Part shown: piece by piece, positions 52,334 through 61,013 of the stretch
Position numbering within the stretch: position 1 is the first letter of the stretch
Layout of the letters: each line of letters opens with the position of its first letter
Assembly (NCBI GenBank): GCA_028284285.1
Contig: JANQSA010000077.1
Span: 1 to 64,000, forward strand
Direction of reading: 5' to 3'
DNA: 64,000 nt
Source: Croceivirga sp.
Lineage (GTDB): Bacteria > Bacteroidota > Bacteroidia > Flavobacteriales > Flavobacteriaceae
The notes under the pieces: model-generated
What the model saw: the letters and a program-made list of their open reading frames with translations, nothing else
What the model was told of the DNA's origin: nothing
Databases searched by the model: none
Made by a program: the position numbers and the translations under genes

Positions 52334-54454
52334 ATGAAAAAGTTTTTGACTGTACTTACCCTTGCGGGACTCCTTTTTTCGTGTTCCGAAGATGATTTTA
52401 CCGGAGATTCTGATGACACTCCAGACCCTGGTGATGACGGCCCTGTAGGGGAAGCCTCCGTAGTGATCAACGAAGTAGCTTACCTCACAGGAGAGGTGGA
52501 ACTGTACAACAATGGTGACGAAACCGTTGATGTAAGTGATTATTTTCTTTGCCTTGGCCCAGGTACTTACGACCGGGTGGGCGACATTATTGCCAATGGC
52601 AATGCGAATTTAGCTGTCGGAGAATTCCTGGTCCTTAATTATGACCGACCTGGGGCCACCGGAGGGCTTGGACTCTATCGCAATAATTCCGGGTTTGGCG
52701 ATGCCGCGAACATTGCTGACTTCGTACAGTGGGGTGATTCAGGCAGCGCCCGGGAAAATGTGGCAGTGGAAGCCGGAATCTGGACCGAAGGAGATTTTGT
52801 AGAAGTCACGGGAGATGAAAATAACAGTATTGCCTATGACGGTGAGGGAGAAACTGCTGACGACTGGGCGGAAACCTCCACGGTCACTTTAGGTGCCACT
52901 AATGTAATTACCGCACCAGGAGAAGCTGTGAGGTCGGTGATCATTAACGAGGTAGAATATCTGATCAACGATGAGATAGAACTGTATAACAACGGTAATC
53001 AAACCGTAGATCTTTCTACCTATTGGATGTGCCTCGGCCCTGGTCAGTATTTCAGGATTGGGGATACCGATGCGACTACTGTGGTTTCCGGTTCCGTAAA
53101 CCTGGCTCCCGGGGAATTCCTCGTGATCTCTCCGGTTACCTTGACCACAGCTGACGATGCTGGTGGATTAGGATTGTATGCCAACAACGACGGCTTTGGT
53201 GATGCCGCCAATATTCGAAGCTTTGTACAATGGGGGGCTTCCGGAAATGCCCGGGAATCCGTTGCCGTTGAAGCAGGCATCTGGAATGCCGGTGGATTTG
53301 TCCCCAATGTAGCGCCCGGTTCCAGTATTGCCTATGATGGGGAAGGAAATACGGCTGACGATTGGACAGAAACCGTTACTCCTACCCTGGGGGCAGCCAA
53401 CGAGATTACCGCACCTGCTCGCTCCATTATCATTAATGAGGTGGAGTATCTGATCAACGATGGGATAGAACTGTATAATAACGGTAACCAAACCGTGGAT
53501 CTTTCTACCTATTGGATGTGCCTTGGCCCTGGTCAGTATTTCAGGATTGGGGATGCCGCCGCTACCTACATCGTTTCCGGTAACATCGATCTGGCTCCCG
53601 GAGAGTTCATTGTAATTTCTCCGGTTACCCTTACCGCACCTGACGATGCAGGAGGACTAGGGTTATACGCCAATAACGACAATTTTGGTGATGCCGCTAA
53701 CATCCGAAGCTTTGTACAATGGGGGGCTTCCGGAAATGCCCGGGAATCCGTTGCAGTAGAAGCAGGCATCTGGAATGCCGGTGGATTTGTACCTAAGGTT
53801 GCACCCGGCAACAGCATCGCCTACGATGGGGAAGGAAACACGGCTGATGATTGGGCGGAAACGACTACCCCTACCCTGGGATCGGCAAACGAACTCACTC
53901 CGCCTTCCGCACGATCTGTGGTGATCAATGAAGTGGAATACCTGGTGAATGATGAAATAGAATTGTGGAACAATGGAGATGAAACGGTTGATCTCTCTAC
54001 CTATTGGATGTGCCTTGGCCCTGGCCAGTATTTCAGAATTGGGGATACCAATGCGACTACCGTGGTTTCCGGTGACATCAATCTGGCTCCCGGAGAGTTC
54101 CTGGTCATTTCTCCGGTTACCCTTACCGCACCGGATGATGCCGGGGGACTAGGGTTATACGCCAACAACGACAATTTTGGTGACGCCGCTAACATCCGAA
54201 GCTTTGTGCAATGGGGCGCTTCCGGAAATGCCCGGGAATCCGTTGCAGTAGAAGCAGGCATCTGGAATACCGGCGGGTTCATACCTAATGTTGCTTCCGG
54301 CAGCAGCATCGCCTGGGATGGCTATGGCTTTACTTCCAATGACTGGGCTGAAGACAGTACGCCTACTTTAGGTAGCGGTAACGCCGGATCTGATTATAAT
54401 ACCAACAACGATGACGGATACAATGATAGTGCACCTACCGGAAGTGGTTACTAA
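52334..54454 (+). CDS. Lipoprotein with four lamin-tail-domain-like repeats
   Basis: The 706-residue lipoprotein (LLFSC, acidic linker) consists of four tandem units starting at about residues 43, 202, 365 and 529. Each opens VxINEVxYL and contains ELxNNGxxTVDxSxYxxCLGPGxYxRxGD, GEFLVI, and FVQWGxSGxARE; these are lamin-tail/LTD-type features seen in secreted Bacteroidota proteins. Repeats 2-4 are nearly identical at DNA and protein level, while repeat 1 has diverged. Likely surface-exposed; ligand unknown. A C-terminal Asp/Asn-rich tail follows. Confidence 0.82.
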   Translation: MKKFLTVLTLAGLLFSCSEDDFTGDSDDTPDPGDDGPVGEASVVINEVAYLTGEVELYNNGDETVDVSDYFLCLGPGTYDRVGDIIANGNANLAVGEFLVLNYDRPGATGGLGLYRNNSGFGDAANIADFVQWGDSGSARENVAVEAGIWTEGDFVEVTGDENNSIAYDGEGETADDWAETSTVTLGATNVITAPGEAVRSVIINEVEYLINDEIELYNNGNQTVDLSTYWMCLGPGQYFRIGDTDATTVVSGSVNLAPGEFLVISPVTLTTADDAGGLGLYANNDGFGDAANIRSFVQWGASGNARESVAVEAGIWNAGGFVPNVAPGSSIAYDGEGNTADDWTETVTPTLGAANEITAPARSIIINEVEYLINDGIELYNNGNQTVDLSTYWMCLGPGQYFRIGDAAATYIVSGNIDLAPGEFIVISPVTLTAPDDAGGLGLYANNDNFGDAANIRSFVQWGASGNARESVAVEAGIWNAGGFVPKVAPGNSIAYDGEGNTADDWAETTTPTLGSANELTPPSARSVVINEVEYLVNDEIELWNNGDETVDLSTYWMCLGPGQYFRIGDTNATTVVSGDINLAPGEFLVISPVTLTAPDDAGGLGLYANNDNFGDAANIRSFVQWGASGNARESVAVEAGIWNTGGFIPNVASGSSIAWDGYGFTSNDWAEDSTPTLGSGNAGSDYNTNNDDGYNDSAPTGSGY

Positions 54455-54466
54455 TACTATGTTGAT

Positions 54467-54646
54467 ATGAAAACAACGCTTTCACCAAAAACCTGGTTAA
54501 GAAGTGGTATTGGACTGTTATTGCTGGTTCTCCTATCGGGTTGCGATGATGATGACGAGGGAGCTTACTCCTTCAATCACGCACCTCTGGAATATCAGGA
54601 AATAGTTCAAATCGAAGGGAATCAAATTGCTATGAATCTTGTATAA
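54467..54646 (+). CDS. Small lipoprotein (59 residues)
   Basis: An ATG at 54467 begins MKTTLSPKTWLRSG, then a hydrophobic stretch LLLLVLLSGC with a good lipobox, then DDDDEGAYSFNHAP and 25 more residues. It begins 12 bp after the LTD gene and is followed by a strong hairpin. The lipobox and acidic run support a real, very small surface lipoprotein. Confidence 0.55.
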   Translation: MKTTLSPKTWLRSGIGLLLLVLLSGCDDDDEGAYSFNHAPLEYQEIVQIEGNQIAMNLV

Positions 54647-54663
54647 CCCTTTTCCAGGTACTT

Positions 54664-54713
54664 AACCCGTAGGATTTCATCAAAAAAAATGATGCATCCT
54701 GCGGGTTCTTTTT
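54664..54713 (+). terminator. Strong terminator after the small lipoprotein
   Basis: AACCCG.AGGAT (54664-54675 region) pairs with ATCCT.CGGGTT (54696-54707) as a long stem with few mismatches, followed by CTTTTT. It separates the LTD unit from the second OB/YceI/DUF5777 set. Confidence 0.75.
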
Positions 54714-54739
54714 ACCTTAGACAACGGAAAGCACCGCGA

Positions 54740-55183
54740 ATGTCAAATCAAAAGAAAATAAGACGCCTGCTTTTGGTTACTGCCTTTATGGGTATTGTAG
54801 CGCTATTGCTTTTTTTGAAGGAATGGAACAAAAAACCCAATAGGGTAGACAGGAGCACGGAAATTGAGATCAGTATTAGTTCCGAAGACCTTTTGGCTTC
54901 CTTTATTTCAGATGAAGCAGCCGCCAATGCCGCCTATATTGAAAAGACCATAGAAGTACAAGGAAAGGTAAAGGAGATTAGTTTTTTGAATAACCGGTAT
55001 ACCGTAATATTGCAGGGAAAGGGAGAGTACTCTTGCCTGATGTGTGATATGGATCCCGAACAAATGGCGCAAATTCAGTCCATTCAAAAGGGTGATATGA
55101 TCACACTTCGCGGGATCTGCAAAGGATTTTTAATGGATGCCATCTTGTTAAATTGTATCTTGATCAACCAACCCAATGAATAA
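54740..55183 (+). CDS. OB-fold tRNA_anti-like membrane-anchored protein (copy 2)
   Basis: The ~147-residue protein has a membrane anchor (LLLVTAFMGIVALLLFL) and the same tRNA_anti-like OB-fold as copy 1 (EKTIEVQGKVKEISFLNNRYTVILQG, GDMITLRGICKGFLMDAILLNC), plus CLMCD. The frame opens upstream at 54689, inside the terminator; 54740 is the plausible start. It overlaps the next YceI gene by 8 bp. Confidence 0.72.
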   Translation: MSNQKKIRRLLLVTAFMGIVALLLFLKEWNKKPNRVDRSTEIEISISSEDLLASFISDEAAANAAYIEKTIEVQGKVKEISFLNNRYTVILQGKGEYSCLMCDMDPEQMAQIQSIQKGDMITLRGICKGFLMDAILLNCILINQPNE

Positions 55184-55724
55184 GACGGTACTTATCCTTC
55201 TTTTTAGCATCGCACCACTCGGGCATCTATTTGCGCAGGGGAAGTATATTGCCCGACAAGGACAGGTCACCTTTTTCTCTTACACCTCTGTAGAAAATAT
55301 TGAAGCCTCCAACAACCAGGTCTTCAGCATAGTAGATATCGAAAAAGAAGCGCTTGCGGTGAGCATGTTAATGCGGGCCTTTGTGTTTAAAAAAGCACTA
55401 ATGCAGGAGCATTTTAACGAAAGCTATATGGAATCGGATATTTATCCGAAAGCGAGTTTTGAAGGGAATATCCTTGATTTTGATGCGTCATTACCGGCCT
55501 CGCAAACCAAGATGATCGACGGAAAAATAACCATTCGAGGCATTACACAAGCTATTCAAATAAAGACCAACTTTGAAAATTCAGGGGATGCTTTGGTGCT
55601 TTCAGGGAGCTTTATCCTGAATGTAGCCGACTTTAAGATCAAAATTCCGCCGGTAGTGGCTGGAAATATTGCAAAAACAATTGAAGTAAATTTTAGGTTC
55701 CAATACCAACCCTATGAGAAATGA
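55176..55724 (+). CDS. YceI-family secreted protein (copy 2)
   Basis: The 182-residue paralogue of 50053 has a signal peptide (GHLFAQ) and matching YceI segments (YIARQGQVTFFSYT, FKKALMQEHFNESYMESDIYPKASFEGNILDF, MIDGKITIRGITQAI). The N-terminal strand is shorter. It overlaps the next gene by 11 bp, so the second trio is compact. Confidence 0.84.
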   Translation: MNKTVLILLFSIAPLGHLFAQGKYIARQGQVTFFSYTSVENIEASNNQVFSIVDIEKEALAVSMLMRAFVFKKALMQEHFNESYMESDIYPKASFEGNILDFDASLPASQTKMIDGKITIRGITQAIQIKTNFENSGDALVLSGSFILNVADFKIKIPPVVAGNIAKTIEVNFRFQYQPYEK

Positions 55725-56613
55725 TGTTGTAACCCTTTGGGCCATTTTGATGCTCCTCGGGAGCCAGTCGCTTACCGGACAGGGTCTGTTGGAAGCGGTA
55801 GAACGGGAACTGGGCGACAGTACGGTGTATACGGAAGCTACTTTTAAGACCACCCGCCTTGCCCTGGGGCACTCCGTACAGACCCGAAAACAAGGGAGCA
55901 TGGAAATCTCCGTGAATTCCCGTTTTTGGAACGTTCCCTATCGTACACAGGGCTTTTTGGCGGATCGGATGAGTACCCGCTTTGGGGTCTCTTATGCCTT
56001 TTCCGACCGATTTACCCTGGGAGGTGGCGTAACCACCTTTGATGGCATTGGCGATACCTACCTAAAATACAAAGTACTACGGCAGGTAGAAAATGGAAAA
56101 GGATCACCCTTTACCATAACGGTATTGCAAAATGCGAGCCTGCGTTCCAATCCCAACCGCAGTATCAATGCCAGTGACGGGTTTTCAGACAAACTTTCTT
56201 TTACCACCCAGGCCTTGATCGCCCGAAAGTTCACCCGTAACTTCTCTTTACAACTTTCGCCCACCTTTGTCTACCGGAATTCCACGTTGTCTGAGGAGGA
56301 TCCTACCGAGCATTTTGCGGTAGGGATCGGCGGACGCTACCGTATTGGCGGGCATGTTTCTATCGCTTCGGAATATTACTACCAGGCCAATCCGATCACT
56401 TCCACATCTAACTTTGACGCCTTTGCCATTGGGGTAAATTGGGAACTCACGGACCTCATGCTGCAGTTTATCTTAACGAATGCCCATAATATGGCGGAGG
56501 ACGCCTTTATCACCCAAACCCGAAATAATTTTAATACCCGTTACGGGAATCTGTTCTTTGGGTTTAATGCTACCCTGGTCTTGCATTTTAGAAAAGGGGA
56601 TGTCAAAAAGTAA
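55714..56613 (+). CDS. DUF5777-type outer-membrane beta-barrel protein (copy 2)
   Basis: The 299-residue paralogue of 51035 has a signal-like N-terminus (LMLLGSQSLTGQ) and DUF5777 strands (TRFGVSYAFSDRFTLGGGVTTFDG, LIARKFTRNFSLQLSPTFVYRN, HFAVGIGGRYRIGGHVSIASEYYYQ, LMLQFILTNAHNM, NLFFGFNATLVLHF). It is predicted to be a barrel. Its last codons (GDVKK) are reused at the start of the direct repeat at 57562. Confidence 0.82.
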   Translation: MRNDVVTLWAILMLLGSQSLTGQGLLEAVERELGDSTVYTEATFKTTRLALGHSVQTRKQGSMEISVNSRFWNVPYRTQGFLADRMSTRFGVSYAFSDRFTLGGGVTTFDGIGDTYLKYKVLRQVENGKGSPFTITVLQNASLRSNPNRSINASDGFSDKLSFTTQALIARKFTRNFSLQLSPTFVYRNSTLSEEDPTEHFAVGIGGRYRIGGHVSIASEYYYQANPITSTSNFDAFAIGVNWELTDLMLQFILTNAHNMAEDAFITQTRNNFNTRYGNLFFGFNATLVLHFRKGDVKK

Positions 56614-56700
56614 ATCGAAAATGCAAAAGCGTTAATTACAGTAAACCGTTTTTAAGGGGTCGCCGATGTGTTATCTTTAGTATGTCCTATAAAAGGAATA
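56598..56700 (+). repeat. Direct repeat A (promoter-like unit)
   Basis: The ~100-bp segment starts GGATGTCAAAAAGT and includes CGTTAATTAC, TTTTTAAGGGGTCGCCGATG, TGTTATCTTTAGTA and TATAAAAGGA. It is about 80% similar by eye to repeat B (57562-57665) and flanks the DUF6090-like gene. TATCTTTAG may be a weak -7 element. Confidence 0.75.
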
Positions 56701-56880
56701 AAGACTATTGTTTATATTCCTATGATGTGTACAATTTGTGCAAAATCACTTGAATCCAATAATTGGTAAAGTAATTTGACGAAAATGAGAACTAAATGGG
56801 ATAAAGACACTAAAGATGAATGTATAAAACGGACACGGCAACTGAATGGTAGTAAAACCACGTGAGAACTCTTCGAAGCA

Positions 56881-57438
56881 ATGAAAAAAATCTCGGGAAT
56901 AATCAAGAAAATAATTTGGGAGATGATACCCGTAATCCTCGGCATCTGGATTGCACTTTGGGTAAACGATTGGAACAAAAACAAAAACGACTTGCAATTT
57001 TTGAATAGTGTATTACAGTCCGTAAAACAGGAAAATGAAGTGAACCTAACAGAAATTGAACAAGTAATGCCCAAACAAAAAAAGCTTTTGGAAAGTATTG
57101 GCCAAAATCTCGATGACAACGGCATTACAATTTTAGAGATTCTTTCTAAGGCACAGGGCTTCAAAATCCCATCGCTTAAAAACACCTCTTCCCAAAGTTT
57201 GATAAACTCAAAACCTGAATTGGTAGACTATGAAATTATAAGAATACTCGCCGACCTTGAAGGAGAGCAGAAAACTTTTGAAAACAAGATCAGTTACGCC
57301 ACTTCTTTTTTATATCAAAATTTAAATGCGGACGAAAAAGATGAAAAAATAATTTTCAAAGTGCTGTTGACCGACATAATCGATTCTGAAAATCAATTGA
57401 AAAGTCTGTATGAAGAACTAAAATCCACATACCGATAA
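56881..57438 (+). CDS. DUF6090-like membrane-anchored protein
   Basis: The 185-residue protein has an N-terminal membrane helix (WEMIPVILGIWIALWVNDWN), the hallmark start of DUF6090-type proteins, followed by a long helical region (QSVKQENEVNLTEIEQVMPKQKKLLESI) and no catalytic motif. The gene lies between the two direct repeats. Function is unknown; these proteins are common in small flavobacterial islands. Confidence 0.7.
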   Translation: MKKISGIIKKIIWEMIPVILGIWIALWVNDWNKNKNDLQFLNSVLQSVKQENEVNLTEIEQVMPKQKKLLESIGQNLDDNGITILEILSKAQGFKIPSLKNTSSQSLINSKPELVDYEIIRILADLEGEQKTFENKISYATSFLYQNLNADEKDEKIIFKVLLTDIIDSENQLKSLYEELKSTYR

Positions 57439-57561
57439 AATGAATTTCAGTATATCGAAGCCAAAAAACCCGTTAAAAGTCGCTTTAGGCAATGCGTGTA
57501 TCTTTACACCCTTTTTGTTGACTAGTTGCGTTGAATCCGACAGAAGCGATATATATACAAA

Positions 57562-57665
57562 GGATGTCAAAAAGTGAAGCGGTACTACAAAAACGTTAAT
57601 TACCAAAAACTGCTTTTTAAGGGATCGCCGATGTGTTATCTTTCGTATTCCATATAAAAGGAGCA
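57562..57665 (+). repeat. Direct repeat B (promoter-like unit)
   Basis: The copy of repeat A starts GGATGTCAAAAAGT and contains AACGTTAATTAC, TTTTTAAGGGATCGCCGATG, TGTTATCTTTCGTA and TATAAAAGGA. It precedes the peptidase S51 gene. The duplicated GATGTCAAAAAG equals the last coding bases of the barrel gene at 56613. Confidence 0.75.
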
Positions 57666-57754
57666 AAAAAACCATAGGTTTTATGCTTATGCAGTAAACT
57701 ATTTTCTCTACATGACAAGCCAAAAAGACCAATTCTAAATTTTAGGTAAGACAA

Positions 57755-58372
57755 ATGAAAAAAATGTTTTTATCCTCATCATTTAAAGACGTGGTGGGCC
57801 TGTTTGAAAAGTTTGCGGGTGATGATCAAAAAGGTAAAACCGTAACTTTTATTCCAACAGCAAGCCTTGCTGAAACGGAGAAATTTTATGTCCTGGAAGC
57901 CCGAAAAGCCTTTGAAAAAATTGGAATAGTGGTCGATGAACTGGAAATATCAAAAGCCACAGAGGAAGACATATCAGATAAATTAAGGACAAACCATTAT
58001 ATCTACATTACCGGAGGAAACACATTTTATTTACTACAAGAGTTAAAAAGAACAGGAGCAGACGAAATAATTAAGGAACAGCTAAGCCTGGGTAAATTGT
58101 ACATAGGTGAATCGGCAGGTTCAATGATTACATCGCCTGATATTGAATATGTAGCCCTTATGGACGACAAAACAAAAGCCCCAAATTTAAGGAGCTGTAG
58201 TGCACTGCATATGGTAGATTTTTATCCGGTACCACACCATACCAACTTTCCCTTTACGAAAACTGTTGAAAAAATTATACATGAGTACGGTTCAAAGTTG
58301 GATTTGTACCCCATAAACAACAATCAGGCTATTGTAGTTGATGGAAGTGACGTTTCCATTGAAGCCAAATAA
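57755..58372 (+). CDS. Peptidase S51 (peptidase E-like) protein
   Basis: The 205-residue protein resembles dipeptidase E/type 1 glutamine-amidotransferase-like S51 peptidases: VTFIPTASLAETEKF, IYITGGNTFYLLQELK, the nucleophile serine in IGESAGSMITSP (about residue 120) and a candidate histidine in VPHHTNFPF. It may cleave Asp-Xaa dipeptides or a related small substrate. It sits after direct repeat B. Confidence 0.83.
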   Translation: MKKMFLSSSFKDVVGLFEKFAGDDQKGKTVTFIPTASLAETEKFYVLEARKAFEKIGIVVDELEISKATEEDISDKLRTNHYIYITGGNTFYLLQELKRTGADEIIKEQLSLGKLYIGESAGSMITSPDIEYVALMDDKTKAPNLRSCSALHMVDFYPVPHHTNFPFTKTVEKIIHEYGSKLDLYPINNNQAIVVDGSDVSIEAK

Positions 58373-58768
58373 CTTGGGAAGAGGTGATTATGAAAAAACA
58401 ATACATAACAAAAACTCCTATGAAAAGCACTAAGGGAGTTTCACAAACCTGATTACAGCGGGAAGGGATACCAAAAATGTCCTTTTTAGGTTAACCACTT
58501 TTTCGTTTTCATATAACTCGCTATGCATCACCTCTTGCCGCGGACAGGCCATAGGTGATCCCCGAAGATGTGGGATCACCGGCATTTGTACGATCATACG
58601 TCAAACGACCCGAACGCCCCCTATCTGCTACGGGTTTGCTGTTTTGACCACTGCCGCGTATCTGGCCGAAACCGCTCTGCCCCTTCTATCTTAAGCCCTA
58701 ATTAACAATCAGGAATCTACTATATTTACTACAACAACATCGGATTGCAAACGTAGGAGCCCGAACCG
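58373..58768 (+). other. Long intergenic region with hairpins and a possible remnant on the minus strand
   Basis: The 396-bp gap holds AAACTCC/GGAGTTT (58412-58441), a stronger 9-bp stem GGTGATCCC/GGGATCACC (58554-58580), and a GC-rich stretch whose reverse strand reads 54 codons (58685-58521) with a Gly/Arg/Ser-rich composition (GQIRGSGQNS...LTYDRTNAGDPTSS). The remnant has no recognised family. No complete gene is seen. Confidence 0.4.
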
Positions 58769-59422
58769 TTGTATGGCATATCGGGACAAAACCTAAAGTC
58801 TAAGCATAATAACATTTTTTTGAGCGAGAATTGTAAATACCACGCATTTAGAATTGCCTTAGAAGAAGGTGTGCCTATTACGGATGAGAATTGGGCTACA
58901 ATACAACCGCACTTAAAACTAAGACACTTTGATAAGGGCGAGACCATTATTGGAGAGGGTGAAATTGAAAATTACCTTTCTTCCGTGGCAAGAGGTTGCG
59001 TAAGACACTATGTCCATAAAGATGGTAGCGAAATCAATTTTGAATTTGCATTTGAGAATGAATTGAGTAATTCCTACGCTTCTTTTTTATCGAGAAGCCC
59101 TTCGCTCGTCTCGATTGAAGCTATCGAAGAGGTAACATTGGTCAGCCTCCACTTTGATAGTTTGCAAATGTTATACAATTCATCTGCTACCGGGGAAAAA
59201 ATAGGCAGGTTAACTACAGAAGGATACTACATCTGGAGAGAAAAACGTGAAATTCAACTCCTTACGTTAACCCCCGAAGAACTCTATCTGGACTTACTGT
59301 CCCAATACCCTGAATACATCAATCGTATTCCTCAAAAATATCTCGCTTCCTATCTGCAGGTGCAGCCCGAATCACTCAGCCGAATAAAAAGGAGAATTTA
59401 CCGCAACAGGAAACGAACTTAA
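58769..59422 (+). CDS. Crp/Fnr-family transcriptional regulator
   Basis: The ~217-residue protein has a cyclic-nucleotide-binding-like beta-roll (LKLRHFDKGETIIGEGEIENYLSSVARGCVRHYV) and a C-terminal HTH (QKYLASYLQVQPESLSRIKRRIYRN). The Fnr-type cysteines are absent, so it is probably a ligand- or redox-independent CRP-like protein. The true start is uncertain: 58769 is the first ATG, but a TTG at 58817 or GTG near 58870 could also be used. Confidence 0.78.
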   Translation: MYGISGQNLKSKHNNIFLSENCKYHAFRIALEEGVPITDENWATIQPHLKLRHFDKGETIIGEGEIENYLSSVARGCVRHYVHKDGSEINFEFAFENELSNSYASFLSRSPSLVSIEAIEEVTLVSLHFDSLQMLYNSSATGEKIGRLTTEGYYIWREKREIQLLTLTPEELYLDLLSQYPEYINRIPQKYLASYLQVQPESLSRIKRRIYRNRKRT

Positions 59423-59487
59423 CCAGGGTTATTTTATCTCTTCTAAGCTCGTAAGAACTTTGTCATGAAATCTTAAAACAAGAAATC

Positions 59488-60210
59488 ATGAAAGCTGACA
59501 CGAGATTCTTATTGGCCATTTTCGCTTTAGGTGCTATTACGGCAACATATACACAAGAGCATACTCCGATATTTGAAAAGCATAATAATCTTTATATCAG
59601 TTTTGGGGCAGGTTCTTCCGTACTAAGGGAATTTCCATCAGATATTTATTTTTCCGGGAGCAATAACCTTCAGTTGGGGCTAATGTACGAACGCGCATTT
59701 CATAAGCGATTTTCTCTGATCACTGGCCTTGAATTTGAACAGGTCACCTACAATTTTGATGGCGACATTCAATTCAATCCAAACGCCGGGTTTACTTTAA
59801 TTGAAGCTGCACCTGACAAAAAATATACAGGACTAAGACAAAGAAACATTGCTGTCCCTCTACAAGGTAGATACTACTTTTGGGAAAACCACTCTTCCGA
59901 TTCGCGGAACATGTTTGTACAAGGTGGGGTGCGACTGATACAATCCTTAGACTTTCTTGGTGCTGAAGGCTTAGCAACAAGTTATTATTATCGTAGTCAG
60001 GGAGAAAACGAATCGTTCTCATTATCCGATTACACCAATCAAACAGGGTTGCAATTGGAACTCATGATTGGATTTAAGGGGCAATTCTTTAAAAACTTCG
60101 ATTTGCTAAACGCTTCTGCCTTAGGCTTCATGTACCAGTTGAATCCTGTGTTTGACGATAATTCTTCTCGGGTATATCCCTTACACTTCACATGGCGTTT
60201 CCTGTTTTAA
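59488..60210 (+). CDS. Outer-membrane beta-barrel protein
   Basis: The 240-residue product has a signal peptide (GAITATYTQ) and repeated strand patterns (LYISFGAGSSVLREF, LQLGLMYERAFHKRFSLITGLEFEQVTYNFDG, LHFTWRFLF) ending in Phe, typical of outer-membrane porin-like barrels of Bacteroidota. No transport partner is visible. It follows the Crp/Fnr gene by 65 bp. Confidence 0.72.
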   Translation: MKADTRFLLAIFALGAITATYTQEHTPIFEKHNNLYISFGAGSSVLREFPSDIYFSGSNNLQLGLMYERAFHKRFSLITGLEFEQVTYNFDGDIQFNPNAGFTLIEAAPDKKYTGLRQRNIAVPLQGRYYFWENHSSDSRNMFVQGGVRLIQSLDFLGAEGLATSYYYRSQGENESFSLSDYTNQTGLQLELMIGFKGQFFKNFDLLNASALGFMYQLNPVFDDNSSRVYPLHFTWRFLF

Positions 60211-60236
60211 GCATAGCCTGGTTATTTTAGCACAAC

Positions 60237-60887
60237 ATGGATAGTAGCAATAAAGAAAATAGAAGTAACCCGCCCTGGTGGATCTCCATACGGAAGCATT
60301 TCCCCTGGAAGGCGTTTATCCTAGGGGCTGTCATACCTATTATCATCTATTACGTGCTTCACATGTATGGTGAACCGCTGATAGGTGCTTTGATAGCCGC
60401 CTCCTGGGGAGTAGGTGTGGTACTTGTAACACACTTCGTGTTCGGAAAAATAAATCTCTTTGCCATACTATCCATCCCGGTTACATTGATAGAGATTATA
60501 GGAACCATCATCACACTTAGTCCTGATTTCTATTTGGCAACCGCTGCTATTGACGATCTTCTCTGGGGCATAGCATTTCTTGTATCGTTAACCTTTTCCC
60601 GCCCCCTGATACTGATATTGGCAGAGGCTATGGGAAGTATTCCAAACTCCGCTGAAATGGAAAATTTTCGCAAAACAAAAGAGTTTAGATCTGCCTGGCT
60701 TGTATTGACCTCTATTTGGGCAGGAGCACACTTACTTTCGGCTGTGATATTGATTCTTACTCAGATTTTGATGCCGCTCGAGTTCTTCCTAATTATCAGA
60801 ACAGCACTAAACATGCCGCTATTGGCAGTTTTACTAGCGATCAGTTTTTGGTTTCCGGAGTGGTATTGGGATAGGATTGGACTTTGA
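60237..60887 (+). CDS. VC0807-like integral membrane protein
   Basis: The 216-residue protein has five to six hydrophobic segments and an N-terminal WWISIRKHFPWKAFILGAVIPIIIYYVL with a charged linker GSIPNSAEMENFRKTKEFR. The layout resembles VC0807-type proteins of unknown function; a small transporter-like role is only a guess. It is 26 bp after the barrel gene. Confidence 0.62.
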   Translation: MDSSNKENRSNPPWWISIRKHFPWKAFILGAVIPIIIYYVLHMYGEPLIGALIAASWGVGVVLVTHFVFGKINLFAILSIPVTLIEIIGTIITLSPDFYLATAAIDDLLWGIAFLVSLTFSRPLILILAEAMGSIPNSAEMENFRKTKEFRSAWLVLTSIWAGAHLLSAVILILTQILMPLEFFLIIRTALNMPLLAVLLAISFWFPEWYWDRIGL

Positions 60888-61013
60888 CGCTATGGATAGG
60901 TACGCCACTCCAAAATACCCTATGTCCCATACCCGAAAGGTTATAGGCAACCCCAAACGACCGGGAAAACATAATGGCTTTATATACCCATAACTTTTGA
61001 CAAAAAATAATGT

